Shown: one piece after another, positions 14,197 to 28,216 of the stretch
Numbering within the stretch: the stretch's first letter is position 1
How the letters are laid out: the number at the start of each line of letters is the position of its first letter
From: Acridotheres tristis
Lineage: Eukaryota; Chordata; Aves; Passeriformes; Sturnidae
Reading direction: 5' to 3'
Length of the DNA: 64,000 bases
Assembly: GCA_037013685.1 (NCBI GenBank)
Contig: CM072891.1
Span: forward strand, 15,166,501-15,230,500
Made by a program: the position numbers and the translations under genes
Notes under the pieces: model-generated
The model's database searches: none
What the model saw: the letters and a program-made list of their open reading frames with translations, nothing else
Told to the model about the DNA's origin: nothing

Positions 14197-17100
14197 CAGC
14201 TAATGTGAATATTTTCCCTATAAATCTTTTTCAATACGAAACAGGGATGCTGTGAACATAAGTTCTGGTTTGTTTATTGTGTTTGGACTAGATCTTCCAA
14301 AAGTGAGTATACATTAGATATGACTCACACAGCATTAAAACTCTGCAGTGAATTATTTTAATTGTATATAAAATGCGAGAAAATGTAAAACACAGAATAA
14401 GGTTTCTAATAGTTTCCTTCTTATTTAAAAAGCCTTTGTCATGTTAATGCTACTGCATTAACAGAAGAAAGAGAAATCCTTAAAGAATTTATTTACAGTT
14501 GAAAATCCATCAACAAGGCTAAATTATTCATTCGAGCAGTTCAAGAAATCTGGGATTTAATAGGACGCTGAAGGGTTTCCAAGTCCAAGCCTTGGATGCA
14601 AAGTTGTGGGATATTTTTGAATACCACAGCTCTCAAGACCCTGATTGACCTTTGATTTATGAGCTGCCGTTTACAAATTTTTAACTACTGGTTGGAAATA
14701 TTATTCCAAAAGTCATTGAGATGAACTCAATTATTTTGCAAGTAATATATTGGTTAGGATTGTAGGTACCAAAAGTTACTCTTTACAAAGTAGTGGGTTT
14801 GAGAATTGCATAGAATGTAAGATATTCAGAGCTCTTTTCCTCTGTGTTTTTTTTGGGGGAGCAGTCCTTGCTTCCTTCTTATGTCAAGCACTCAGCAAGT
14901 GCACAGCTCAGAATCATTTTGTGACTTCCCAGAACAGCCTAGAATGATTACATTTACAAGAATATACTTGTTTTCATTAATTTGTTCTTAAAAGTACTCT
15001 ACAAAATGGAAAACACATTAGAGGTCAGTCCCATATAAGCAGAGATGTGGCTTCCCTCACTGGTAATATCAGTGTCAGTGTGATGCCAATTCAATGTGAC
15101 ATAATTTTTCTCTATATGACTATTCAGATAGTATGGCCTAAATGATACACTCAGATTTTTGAGTTGTTTTATGATCAGTGATGATGTGACGAGTTCAGTA
15201 ATAGTATATTTATTTTTCACTTTCTCTCCACAGACATTTTAGTCATTAGCATTCAGTTACAGAGAGTATGTGCTCTTCATTCTATTTAAGATTAAAAAAG
15301 TCATGTACTGTAAGTGCTGAAAAAGCACTGTAGGATGATACTCAGCACTAATGCTCTTATTAAACCCAGCAATATACTTAAAGATATTTTCTGAGGGTAG
15401 TTTTTCTCTCCTAATAAAACCCACACAGGCATTTTCGTGGCAATGACAGAGACATGGTTGCATGCAATGGTTGTTTGTACCTTGTCATGCATCAACTTTG
15501 TCTCATTTCAATTGTAGAACGAACTGTTGGAAATCATCACTCTGAGTCACAAACAGTGACATTTTTCCATCTTCATTTTTTGCTGTAATATTTATTGGTT
15601 TTCCTCTCTCTGCCCTAAATTGCTGATCTTAATTACAAATATCTGGAAATATGGGTATCTGGAATGCATTGTTCAGAGGTGAATTTAAGCAAGTGTGATT
15701 AAAGTGGTGGTATGTGGTCTTGCATCCTTCTAAGACACAGTACTGTGTTTAATACAAAAGCATCAGATGGGAAGAATGAATAGAAACTAAACAAAGTAAA
15801 ACTGGATGAAAATACATAATGTTAAGTACAGACAGAACCATCTGAAGAACAAAATAATAGCTGTGTTATTAGAATGATTTTGGAGTCACTTAACACCGAA
15901 TCTCACAACACAATGCAGAAAATTATGTAGAAAATAATCAGAAGTACTTGATGATATGGACAAAACACTTAAAAATTGATTGACAGTTTCACAAGTAGTT
16001 TTTAAATGTGTACATGGAAGTATTGGCTAAACAATTTTGTATGAACGAGTTATTTCCTAAGGGCAGGTTGTGTATCTGCTAATAATTAGGATTTTGAGGT
16101 TATTGAAAGAGTTGACATTTTAACCTTTGAGTTTGTGTAAAACTTCTTCATTTTGAAAGACAAAAATTATGAATGCATGCATGTGTTATGATCGCCCAGC
16201 TAATCCTTTTAAATTCAAAATCAGGAAGAAAAAGTATACTGGTGTCGAAATAAAAGAAAATTTTCTCTCATTTTCCTTCTACTAAAACCAATTTTGAAAA
16301 AATAATTTCAGAACAAAAGGCACATTGTTTGATATTGTATGCAGTGTTTTTGCTTTGGATTTCTGAGGGTTTTAATGAAATTTGAAATTCAGCTTCAAAA
16401 AGGAGCTATTACATATCTTGGCAATGAAGACAAAGAAGATTTAGAAAAACTGGTGTTTTGGAAAGAACTGAAACAAGTGACATTGAAAAAAAGAGAAGAA
16501 TGAGGTATGGAAGTGGGGGAACAATAAAAGTTTTCAGCAGGTGAAAAATTGTTGCAAACAAGGGCAATCCATGCTCAATGTGGGAAGGATATGGTGGTTA
16601 ATATGGGATGTGGTTTCTGTAGGATATGGGTTTATACTGTAACAGATTTTTCCATGCTGTTATTGGAGATCTCATTCTAATATGGACACTGAAATATTGG
16701 ACCATAAGGTAGTAGAATATCTATTACTAAATTCTTCACAAAAAATGCAGAGTGCTTATCAATGATATGCTACCTTGTGAGAGAAGGTAGAGCAGTAAAA
16801 ACATTACCTGCTTAAAGGAATTAATTTTCTGAATATAAAATGGGTTAGATGGCTTCTAGACTCAAGGTAAAGTTTAGTTTTATACTGAAACCTCATAAAA
16901 TTATTTTATTTCTAAATTTTAGTGTTTCTTTTGTATTGGTATTCAAAGTACAAACCTGTTTTTAGTTTTGAAATGGCAAACAGACTGGTTTGTACTACCT
17001 CTCTCTCTTGAGAATATTCATACTATATTTCTGCTATTTACAGCCTCTCTCAGGCTTTCAGAATACAAAACAGCAGTGATTTTCCCATAGATTTCAAGAA

Positions 17101-18818
17101 TGAATTATTTTCTCAAATAGAAACTATAATAAAATAAATTAACTGGTGGCTTAAAATCATGACAATGACTTTCAAGAGGCAAACAAACTGTTTATGGTTA
17201 TGTGGGAGCCAGGCTGTGAGAAGTAAGTGCAAGAATATCACAAAATCACTCTGATCTATATATTCTGAAATTTTTGCTAAGGAAAATTAATTGATTTCTG
17301 GTACTTAGTTCATACTGAACATTAAAGCATGGCAAGTCCGACAAGTAGATGTGTGCAAATCAGAGGTTTGACTCCAATTCTAGTGGCAAGGTGGCTATTT
17401 GTGGCAATATTGTCACTTCATTTTGTCTTGTACTTTTCTAGTAACTTGACATTTATTCAAGGATGAATTTATTTGCATGTATCAGGACTTATGTTAACAT
17501 AAGTCTGGAAAATGCAGGCGTAAAATATGTGCTTTGTAATTTAAGGTCACACAAACACAAATGTTTGGAAAAGTCTGTGTGCAACCACTTTTTCCTGGAA
17601 AGGGACATTACATAGCAACAGACTTGAGTGTTATTAGAGTGGTAGGAGAGGGCAAGGAGAAAATCAAGAGTTGACTCATGTATTGCTGAATTTACCTGGA
17701 GTGGGGAACATACAAGTTTGTTTATTTCTGTTAGGTGATTTGAACATTTTGGAACCAGAATCACAATCAAGGTTAGTGTGTAGCTTGAAGAAAGTTGTGG
17801 TTACATAATCTTAAAGCTAGCGAGTTTTTTTTCCCCCACTCCTCCAGTTTTCTCCTGCTGCTGTAAATTAAGCTACATTTTTGCTTTAACTCATACAGGT
17901 GTCAAGAACGATTTATAATAATGAGTGTGCAAGTTAGTCTTACTTATTTTCTCTTATCAACTATGTTCTAGAGGAGGTACAGGACGGTGTTTTACACTTA
18001 TAATTTTTATTTTTGGGGAATAAAACATAGAAATCACTCTTGCTTTTTTTAAAGACTTCATTTTTTTTTTGTTATTATTGATGGATATTTAGAGACTTGT
18101 TGACAATGCAACATAACACTTTAAATAACCTATGCAGTATAATTTATGTGCACCCAGTAGGCATGGGTCAAAACTTCTCTCTGAAATCTCCCAGGTAGTC
18201 TTTCACAGGTCTGTGGTCTTGTCTTCTCTACATGGAAGAAAGGTATCCATAGGCAGAAGTGCATTCTGCTGCATCACTCTCACCTTTATCAAAATCTGTG
18301 CAGTGTAAGCTCCTCGATGAAACAGCATTACAAAAATCTCCTTTACCATACAGTTACAAAACAGTTGCTGTAAACAGCTAATAAGCTAATAAGGAAACAA
18401 TTTGCTCTCCTTTTGCTCTAGTTTTTTAATCAGTTGGTTTTGTTTCAGAGACCTTGATGCTCTGATGGGGCTGGCAGGCAGCAGAGGAAGACTGTCAGAG
18501 TGAGACATCTCCATTGCTTGTCTGAACTTTGGCATAAGAATGACAGTTGTCAGGAAATACCTCAATTTATATGCTGATCCCTAGCTGATTTTTCATGTCT
18601 TCTGATAATTTAGTTTCCTCTATCCTCATATGACACCTGTTAAATTTTATCATTATCTCCATGTTATTTTTCTCTAGGTTAATATTTACAGTTATATTTG
18701 CACACAAAATTATTTTTACTCTGCTTGTATGGAGCAGATAAAGTAAGTTTATGTATAGACATATGTATGTGTACAACAAGAATAGCTTACAGTCATTTTA
18801 TATAGGTGAATAAATAAT

Positions 18819-18975
18819 ATAGAATCATAGAATATCTTGAGTTGGAAGGGGACCACAGGGGTCATTTAAGTCCAACCTCTGGCCCTGCAATTCAGCTTTT
18901 ATGAAGGTAATTCTGACAAAGTCATTGTGTATACTTCCTTGAGCAGGTCCAGTAGGAACTGGCTGGTAATCAGAA
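18819..18975 (-). mobile_element. CR1 LINE fragment, 3' end, minus strand
   Basis: The plus strand begins with ATAGAATCATAGAAT, the reverse complement of the tandem tail at the 3' end of avian CR1 elements. It continues with GTTGGAAGGGGACCACAGG and AGTCCAACCTCTGGCCCTGC, the hallmark CR1 3'-UTR stretch read in reverse. Similarity fades past about 18,970, so this is a short 5'-truncated copy, the usual outcome of CR1 retrotransposition. The left boundary is firm and the right one is approximate. Confidence 0.9.
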
Positions 18976-20124
18976 ATATCTGAGAATAAATCCTTGGTAC
19001 ACATTTGGCCTCCTGTTTCAATGGACATTCACCATGTTTGACCACAGACTATCTTAGGCATTCTCAATCTTTTCAAGTATCATTCTAAAGAAGATCTTTA
19101 TAATCTCAGCAAACCTCCTTTTCAGTATATTCATATCCTAAAATTACCTATGAATAAATCTTATATTTTACATAGTTTTATTTCAATTATGTTACTTTAA
19201 GCTTACATATCAGTGTATTAGAAAAATCTTTTTATACTTTTTATCAAGATTTTAAAACTTTCTTTTTTGAAAGATTTTTATCTTTCATGGAGTGTCTTTA
19301 TAGTCTGACTTCTAATAACTCAGAAACATATGCCATATCTAATAACAGTATAAATTTATTTATGTAGGCTAAGGTAGGCCAGTTTCATCTGGAATGATCT
19401 AGTGTAATTTGAAATGGAAAACACAGCTGCTTCTGACACATTTGGGTGAAAGTTATACTGTACCAGTTATACTTTATGCATTTGAAAGACTGTGATTTGA
19501 GATCAACATTTTAATGTTGGATCATTTCTTTCTAACTTGATTTTCAATAGTGAATATGTCCAGGATGCCAGAGTATCACAAGGAACAGCAGGATATCAAT
19601 AGAACTCAGAGAATCAAGCCAGATGTCCCACAATGACAATTTTGCATAAAGATCATCACTTCTTGAGCTAATAAACCTGTTGAGGTACTGGAGATACAGA
19701 CGTTCTCTCTTCATTCTTAATTCCTTGATCCCACTGTTCTGGTTTTAAGGTTGCCTTTTCGATATTTTCATTCTACATTTGAAACTACAATATTTTGTTC
19801 CTTGTGACACATTTCTAGTGCATAGGTTAGCATAGTGGGTGCTATTTATCCCTCTGACATCCTGTAGTAGGTTCCCATTCAATAGACATCAGCTGCCAGC
19901 ATTGCAATGGGAATTCAGCTCCCAGGACAGCATAGGTGACATTCCTAAACAATTCCTCTCTCACCGTGGCTCTCAGTTTTCATATTAATAACAGGGGAAA
20001 AGCCCTAAAACTCTGGGGTGGTTAAAAAGCAGCTAAGATATGCCTGAGAGATTGTGGGCTCTTGTAGGTGTTGTGTGTCTGTGCTGGATGTGCCTGGAGA
20101 TATTTGCTCTTCTCAGATATATTT
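18976..20124. other. Noncoding DNA between CR1 fragments
   Basis: No gene, RNA or further repeat is recognised. Open frames are short and without features. Bases 20,030-20,124 may be a more degraded upstream part of the CR1 copy that follows, because phrases such as GTGCTGGATGTGCCTGG resemble the CR1 3' region, but this is uncertain. Confidence 0.5.
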
Positions 20125-20183
20125 TGAGCAGGACGCTGGACTGGATGACCCCTTCCCTACCAAAGGTATGACTCTGTAATTTA
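20125..20183 (+). mobile_element. CR1 LINE fragment, 3' end, plus strand
   Basis: The words GGACTGGATGACCCCTTCC and ATGACTCTGTAAT follow the order of a CR1 3' terminus (a GGACT.GATGACC core, then CCTTCCAACC, then the ATTCTATG-like tail). The copy is diverged and short, with the upstream part largely unrecognisable. It is followed closely by an A/C-rich tract (20,210-20,270), the complement of the G/T-rich tracts seen elsewhere in the window. Confidence 0.7.
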
Positions 20184-23100
20184 ATTTGTCCCTTGTAATT
20201 ATTAATGGGGAAAAACAAAAAAGCAAACCACCAAACAACAAAAAAACCCCACCAACAAAACCCAAACCAAGAATGTTCTAGAAAGAGTATCTCATACTGC
20301 AAAAGTATATTTCCTCTCTGTTTGTCTTTAACCTTCTTGGTTGTTCCATAAAAAGTGTAAAGATGAGGTGGTTCTTATAACAAATTTTGCTAGAAGTGAA
20401 CAGATAACAATTCTGAATCTTATGAAAATTTAATTATACACGGTGCAGTGCTTATTGAAAGAAATTGACTTTTTAATGAAGATATGAATACATAAATCCT
20501 TTCAAGTTTTCACTTTTATGTTCATCCTGACCTTCACGTACCACCTTTGCCCTCAGCCACGTTGTTTAAATTGCTTGCTTACTGTTCTCAAATTGTTCAG
20601 TGAGTTTGGAAATGGTCACACAATGAGGAACATGCTTTGTACTGCTTAGACCATTAAATTCCAGATCAAGTTAGGAAGTTTTGTTCAGGTCCTTTGGCAT
20701 CAGTATCTTTTGAATAAGGATAAAAAATGATGGTGACATGACAGTGACATTATTGTCTTTTACCTACTAAAATTTTCAAAGAAATTGAACACAAATCCCA
20801 ATTCTTGCCATTGATGTGAAAGTTCTGTGTGGTATTACTGAGAATCACCTATCAAAAGTTACATTTTGTGGGTCCTGTCTGTGGACTCCTGTAAGATGAT
20901 TCCTATATGTCGATTGTAGCCACACTGAGATGAAGAGACCATTAATGTGTGTGTGTGGTTTTTTTAATTGAAAGGTAATAAGTTTACAGGGTTTTATAGA
21001 AAGATAAATACTATAATTTTACTAACAAATTTATATTCTTGATAGAGGAGCATGATAATTAGCTGCTCTTAGTAGTTTCCTAGGAAATGCTCTGCACTTG
21101 AGTCATTACTGCTCAAATTCATGGTCTAACAAGGAAGATTATTGTGTGATTTTTATCATATTATCAAATGTATTCTAAAAGAAATACCATGAGTGAACTA
21201 GAGATAAGGTTTGGAAGTGCTGATACCAGCTGCCTGAAAGTCTCACACAGGGCTGGTTGCATTGGCACTACAGAAATGTTTTCTGACCTCGTAAGGCTGT
21301 TTGAGGATTCTCTGAATTTCTGCTGAAGTCTGACTTTAAAGTCAAGCAAAACCAAAATCCCTAAACAGAGAGTCGCTGGTGTATATGGGGAAAGAAAATA
21401 GAAATAAGCAGAAAAGTAGAAGTTATCTCAATATTGTAATAGTTTTAAAGATGGGCCTAGAAAATAAATTTGCCCATTGAGATTTCATTGTCTGCAAATA
21501 CTCCAGGAAGCAATTTTTTGTCAGAAAAAAACCATACATTTTTTCTCATGAAAGCTAATTTTCAAATGCATAAACACTTGAGTTTGATTTTTTTTATATG
21601 TATAACTTGATAATTTCACATTCAAGAAATTCAGATTGCCTTCTTTAACTAATTGCCTTATTTTTTGTGTGTGTGTGTATTTGAACCTGATGCTTATATC
21701 TGATTTCCTTATTTTGCTGACTTATTTCTTTTAATTCTTCCTGGGTAATTTTAGGTTTTTTCTATTTGTGTTTTCTCCGACCTGGCAGATTCTTTCTTCT
21801 CTTGATGAACTTTTTTTTCCTGTGTTAGCACTGTGCTAGCGCTCAGACCCATACAAGTGTTTGAGCATTTGACCTGTTCTTTCTCTGAGCCTGATATATC
21901 TTGCTGGATAATATTTAGTGGCTATTTTACATACAGAATTCTGACTCCACCTCAGGAAGCCCTTTTAGATATGTCTCCATTTGTAATGGATGAATTGTGT
22001 TGGTTGTTAGTAACGAGCTGATGATCCCCTTGCTTGTGTTGTCAGATCCATTTCACAAAGAGCAGCCAACTTGTGCCTGGACTGTTACAGAGGTATTTTC
22101 CCCAAATGCCCTGTGCTTCTGCAGCCCCTCTCAGTGCTGTTCAGCACTGATAACTGCTGGGCATGATGACAGTCTGAGTGACATGCCATGCAATGAATAA
22201 TAATGTGTCATAGCTGCAAGCAGTTAGAGCTTCCCTCACTTCTAGCACCTTGCCTAATGTGCCTCTCCCACACACTTTTGTGACAAAGGGCTGGGATATA
22301 TTTATATACTTGCTCTCATTTAACCAAAGCAGAAATCCTTGTCATTCTAGAGCTTAGCATACAAGGTCTTCCATCAGCATAGTTGCCCTATAAATATCCC
22401 ACTTAAATACCTCAGAGAATCAAATCCCAAGGATGGGCATGGGTATAATACAGAACTAGCCCAGAGAAAATATCAATCAGTTTGCTAAAGTAAGAATGTA
22501 TAAGATGAAGGTATTTGAAGTTTTTTTGCAGCAAGGTACAGAAGAGGCATCTCAGATGTTTTCCCTGTCTTAGTATTAGCATTTTCTGGAAATAAATTCC
22601 CATCTGTGAATAAATTGCCTAATGCATATTCTCTCTGCATAGAATTGCCCCAGTCATTATGACAAGTTGTAGCTTGTTTTGAGGTTTTTTGGGTTTTCTA
22701 ACTGACCAGCAGGCTTAATGACTGACTCATATCCTGCCATGCACTGCCTCCCACCTAATACCATAGTGACAAGCTGCTCGTTTTCTTCTGTTCAACAGAA
22801 ATAAGGAATGGAAATTTAGTCTTTAGAAAATGGGATAGTCATAGTATGGTTAAACTGACCTGGATGATGCTGACTACCTGTAAGATATACTCATTACCCC
22901 TGCAAGGTTACGCATGGAATTTAAACATTTAGCACCTGTTAATTTCTGTTATATTAGCAAGCAAAAAAAAAAAAAAAAAAATTCTGGAAGGCTTCTAAAG
23001 ATGAAAACATATGGGAGTTAGCTGATTAATGCACTTAGACAAAATCTGTAAATCACAGAATTTTCCAAATCCACATGTTTAAGCACTGTTTAAAATATCC

Positions 23101-26100
23101 TTTAGAGATTTTGTTTGTAGAATAAAGTCAGGTTTTGTGATGTTCTGATGTTGCTCAGAAAAAATTAAAGAATTTCAGCAAGAGCAATTTCTTGTGTTAA
23201 CAAGAAGCATTTCTGGTCTTAAGCACATTAATTTAATGGGAACAATGCCAATGCTGATGTACCTACAAACAAGCAGAAAATCCTAAACTATCACATTCAA
23301 GGACCAATCTGCATCAATCTCTCTAAAAGTAGTATTTTCTAATATCTAAAATCTAGTCTATTTTTTTTAATATATATCAAGAATTTGTCAATTATTTCAC
23401 ACATTTTTGAGATGTTCTTTTATATAAATGTCTACTCCTTAAATCCTTATGACCATAAAACCTCCATGCCAGTTACATTTAAAAATTAAAGCATTTAGAC
23501 ATTACCATTTGTCATGACAAACATCTTTGTGCATAGATTATGGATCTCTAAAAAAGGCAGAAACAAACCAATCTTTGATTCTTCTATCTGCAGTAGTCAT
23601 GCAGGAAAAGAAACAGCAATTTGCATACAATTCTGTGATTTTCAATAGCTATGTGAAGAAATGTTAAGGGAAAATAATACTGTAAAAAAGATCACTTTGG
23701 AACCATATATTTATTATTTGTTTAAATATCAGTAAGTAGCAATTGATAAATTTCTATTTTGTTTGTATTTATTTTCCTAATAAAAATGAGGGCAGGAGCA
23801 TTAAATAAATAAATAAACTAATTTTTCTTTAATTATCATCTTTCTTGGGACACATTTTGATATGAAGTTGAAACACCTCTGCAATCTGAATTTTGTGAGA
23901 GATTGCATTAAAATTTTTCTCTAATATTTTATTCTAAATTTCTCTTCCAGAAAAGAAATGCTAGAAAAATGTACTGTATGTGCTTTAGGATTATAGATGG
24001 TTAATTCCTGCTTCCAGATCTATGCCTTCATGTATGGAGTTATTAAATATGTTTTCCAAAAGTGATGACTCATTGTAGTTGGCTCATCTTTGGAGAACAC
24101 ATTTTAACTGGAGCTGGATTTAGCAAATATTGCTGTGCTGCTTTTGAAAATAAGGCCCACTTGAAACATTTTAAGTGAAAGGTCATATTCCTTGATCTCC
24201 TGATCTTCCATTTCCTCCAAAATTTTCCACTAAGTTTTGAATAACTTTTGGAAAAGTTGTCTTCAGCTTCTTATTCTAATTTTCTCAATATTAGCCCTCC
24301 TTATTGTTCAAAGGCTATCAGTACTGTGATTTTTGAAGCCAATAGTGCTCCTTATCTCCAAATTATAAATTTTTAAATATTGTTTACTTCTACCTACATA
24401 CATAAAGCAAATACAATTTAAAGGAAATGCAGTCTCAATATAAGCTAGGAGAAAGTGCAAGGAGAGAGAAATAGGTCTGAAAAACCAAAAAGCATTTAGT
24501 ACAACTCTGGATAAAATCCAGACTTCTGTGCATCACCTCGTGTGTTGTTTTTTTTCCCCCCATACTCAAGCAATTATTATAATCACGATGTTCAGCTTCT
24601 TAAAACAATGTTTCATCTCTTACAGATGTTTTATCCTGTTAACCACCACAAGTAATCCCTTTAACAAGAAACTCTTCCCTAGACCTTGAAGATCAGATGT
24701 GATTCAGTAAGGTGGGTATAGATTTAATACTTTACCATTCCACCTGGTAATGAAGTTCAGACAGTTTGTAGGAAAAACTTAGCCTAAATGACCATTGAAT
24801 AAACATTAAATAATTTATTGTTTATTACTACAATAAAACAATAATTGGAATAATAGAATAAAAACAAATTTTAAAAAATACTCTTTAAATATCTTTATTC
24901 TTGCCATCACATTCACCACTTGTGACTGACAGCATTTCTCCTTATTAGTATGTCTAGTGTGGGGTCAATAAAGAATGAGAAAAGCTCTCAACCACAGACT
25001 TTTTGAGAACTTTTCAAAGGACCCTGCCCTGATGGGGACAAAGATGTTTATTCATATTAAACCTGTTTCCTCTCGTTGTCTCCAAAATACAGAGTTACCA
25101 TTTCCACTTGTAACATTTCCAGTGCTTAAGTGCAAATTCAATGAAAATTGGTCTTGGCTATTCTTCCACTTACATGACTTTATGAAGTGAAAGTTATGGA
25201 GCAATCTGCTATGGAATACTCTTGTATTCTTTATAGAAATGACACTACAGTGGACTAGACAGACTCTTGGTCTGTTCTGGAGTGGCAGTAACCCAGCAAA
25301 TTCCAAAGGAGTTTCAGAAGGCTCATCACTGTCTTGTAGTGCTTCATCCATCTCTCTAAGATGATACTGGAAGATGTTTGGTTACTTCATGTGCTCTTTA
25401 AATGATGTAGAGTTTTAATGTGTATGTGGAGATAAAAGGGAGAGCTGAGTGCCTGATGAGAAAATCCACAGAAATCAAGGCTGAGGAGTGATTTTTTAAG
25501 TAACCTATATCATAGTTCAGAACATCTGTGAGTATAAAGACAGTGCTTCTTGCCTGCATTCATTTCTAGGTCCTAAATTGTTCCCTGACTTCTCATCCAT
25601 CCAGTTTAAGCCAACATCTGTCAATGTACGTTTATATTACAATATGTTCAGGGATCTTAAATTATTTAATATCAGCTATTGACTGCTAGGGTGCAGAAAA
25701 GAATGATAATTATTTAGAGGGATGGGTTTTTACCCTATTTGCTATATTTGCTTATATTTTCCAATCTGCCTTGCCTGATGTAGTGCACATCATGTGGTGA
25801 TTATGGGGTCAGGTCATGTGCTGTCACTACTGGAAGACTTTACTCTCCCTAATCCAAATAACAGTGAAGCCTTCCTTTTTAACACATGCAATAAGAATAA
25901 TTTCCATTTTACAGGTAGAGTGGCAGGCTGTGCAGAGAATCAAATAGTCCATCTTGAGATGATGCAAAGACTCTAGAAATACAATTCCAGGGAGTCCTGG
26001 CTATAACACTTTGGATGCCCACATCACAGCAATCCTACAAGCACCAACGGTAAGAAATCAGATCCTTATATAATGTGCATTATAGTATTTCAATCCATTT

Positions 26101-27610
26101 GAACTTAGACAAATCTGGAAAAAAAAGAAAAACAAGTCATGTTTATTGCTTACCAAGGACAAGCCATTAGTAATTTAAGACGAAAAAGAAAATAAAAGGA
26201 AAAAGAAGGGAGTAAAAAAAAAAAGCACTATGAAAGTACAGGGGTTTCTTTCATATTGACAAATGAAGATTAAGTGAAATTTTTTCTCATGTAAAGACAA
26301 TTTCCCAATGTTGGACATAGAAACAGAAGATACTGAAGATATTTAGTTGAAGTAATTTATTTTATATGTATCTGAAAAGAGATCTTGAAAATTAAAGATA
26401 TCCCCTTCAGAAATGTTATTTATGCCATAAAATTTTCTTATTTTCTCCATTTTGACAATTTGCCCTCTCTATGCAACATTTCTTTTCCTCCCCAATTTAT
26501 TGAAAGCTGTAACTTTCTTTGCACGGTTAAAGCAAACCATTATGCTTTTTGTGATGAAAATTTAGAGATCTTGAATGTTACTTTTTCTTTGACTCAGAAG
26601 CTAGATTGTAAATCTTTTCCCTGTATCAAGATTTCATTTTAAATGTATGCTAAACATAAGGATAAGATAGGAAAATATGGCTGCTAGGTCGTCTCTCATT
26701 AAAGTTTTGAAGCATAATGGTTAGGATTTAATTCTCAATATGTGAAAATTGTATTTTCCAGTCACAATGACTCCACAGGAGAAGAAATTAGGATGTCTGA
26801 TACATTCATCTCTGTGTCAAAGTATCATATTTTTGCTATTTAATATTCACTGAGGGGAAAAAAGGCTGTCACACTAGAAAGATATTATTTTCAAACAAAT
26901 GGATCATTCCTGACCAAAGTCTAGTTGTCTATATTCTTAAATTTTACATTCTCAAAAATTCAATTTAATAGAAACAGTCTTCCTTTTTTACTCTACTAAC
27001 ATTTTCCAACCTCAGTGATTTTATAATTGTGTAATTTAGAAAACCAAATACATATTAAATGGCCCATGGATATAAAATGAAGAATGCTCTATTCTCATTT
27101 ACACCTGCATTAATCTGGAGATGGTCCATTGAAATCAAAGGAGTTATTTGTCCCTATGGAATGAATTCATGACAGGTTAATGTCAGTGGTGCTCAGTCCT
27201 AGAAAGGAGAGGATTCTTCTCGTTCCGAATTCAAAGCCTGAAATTAGTGGCATAAGAAAATGGCAGGATTTGGGTCTTATTCTCAGAACTGTCATAGAGG
27301 GAAAACACTTGAAATTGACACGTCCTAGTCAGAATTGCAACACAATTCCAAGAGCAAAATTAGGAAATGTTTACCTTTTTTTCTGTTAGTACTTTTTCTT
27401 CCTCATATTTGTTTTCCTCAAAGTATCATTCATTTTAGAAAACACAAGAGACCCTCTGCTAGTGCAGAGTTGAACGCTAAGCACATAAATCTCCTAAGCC
27501 CACAGTGAATAAGAGAAACTAAGAGCACTTCAGAAAAACTGTTTTTACCAGTTAAGTATGTGGTTTCTTATTTTCCTTTTATGTAAATACTTCTATGGAC
27601 TCTTAAATTG
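20184..27610. other. AT-rich noncoding DNA, no gene recognised
   Basis: No exon with convincing coding potential is visible. The stretch contains an A/C-rich tract at about 20,210-20,270, a 19-base poly(A) at 22,963-22,981, an AAAT repeat near 23,804-23,819, and purine-rich runs around 26,120-26,225. I see no other structure that I can defend. Confidence 0.65.
22963..22981 (+). repeat. Poly(A) run, 19 bases
   Basis: This is an uninterrupted run of 19 A residues. I looked upstream for a retrocopied gene or SINE body that could have supplied a poly(A) tail and recognised none, so I treat it as a simple homopolymer. Confidence 0.9.
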
Positions 27611-28216
27611 CAGAATCATGGAATACTTGAGGGTGGAAGGGATCTTCTAAGGTCACATAGTCCATCCCCACTGCTCAAGCAGATTCAGCTGGAGCAAATT
27701 GCCTGGGACCATGTCCAGATGGTTTCTGAATATTATCAAGGAGGAAGACTCCACAACCTCCCTGGGCAACCTGTGCCAGTGCTCTTACTGCCATATTCAA
27801 AAATGTTTCATGCTGTTCAGAGGGAACCTCTGGTATTTCAGTGTGTGCCCACTGCCTCAGGTTCTGTCACTGGGCACCTCTGGCTCCATCCTCTTTGCAT
27901 CCTCCCTCCGTGTACTTGTGGACGTCCATAAGATTCCCTGAGCCTCTTCTCCAGGCTCAACAGTCCCAGTTCCTCCAGCCTTTCCCCATAGGGAAGATGC
28001 TCCAGTCTCTTGTCTTCATGCTGCTTTGTTGGACTCTCTCCAGTCTGTCCATGTCTCTCTTGTAGTGAGCAGCCCAGACCTGGACACTATTCCAGGGGTG
28101 ACCTCTCTGGGGCTGGGCAGAAGGGAAGGGTCACCTCCCTCTACCTATTGGCAATGTTTTGCCTGCTGCACCCCAGGGTATCTTTAGGCCTCTTTGCAGC
28201 AAGGGCATCCCTCTGG
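27611..28216 (-). mobile_element. CR1 LINE fragment, ~600 bp, minus strand
   Basis: This is the longest and best-preserved CR1 copy in the window. Read on the plus strand it opens with CAGAATCATGGAATACTTGA and GGTGGAAGGGATCTTC (the reversed 3' terminus). It then gives the familiar reversed CR1 segments CTCCACAACCTCCCTGGGCA, CTGTGCCAGTGCTC, GTTCCTCCAGCCTTTCCCCA and GCAGCCCAGACCTGGACAC. The copy is 5'-truncated, and both strands are broken by stops and small indels. Short open frames of 74-107 codons here are LINE debris, not genes. GC content rises sharply relative to its flanks, as expected for an inserted CR1. Confidence 0.96.

Larger units (their letters stand above)
1..18818. other. AT-rich noncoding DNA, no gene recognised
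   Basis: I see no coding exon, RNA gene or recognisable transposon here. Open frames are short and interrupted. The longest, near 6.3-6.9 kb on the plus strand, begins with GTG rather than ATG and has no domain I recognise. The sequence is AT-rich with scattered A/T homopolymers, short TA and CATA repeats, one G/T-only stretch near 14.1 kb and a 15-bp inverted repeat near 10.07 kb. A short GC-richer patch lies at about 6,300-6,450. This is compatible with an intergenic desert upstream of the putative promoter at 32 kb, or with an intron of a gene that extends off the left edge. Confidence 0.7.

Noticed and set aside
17365..17375. GGTTTGACTCC, a tRNA B-box-like word
   Set aside because: No matching A box at the right distance and no cloverleaf can be drawn.
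22963..22981. Poly(A) as a possible processed-pseudogene tail
   Set aside because: No recognisable gene-like sequence or target-site duplication upstream.
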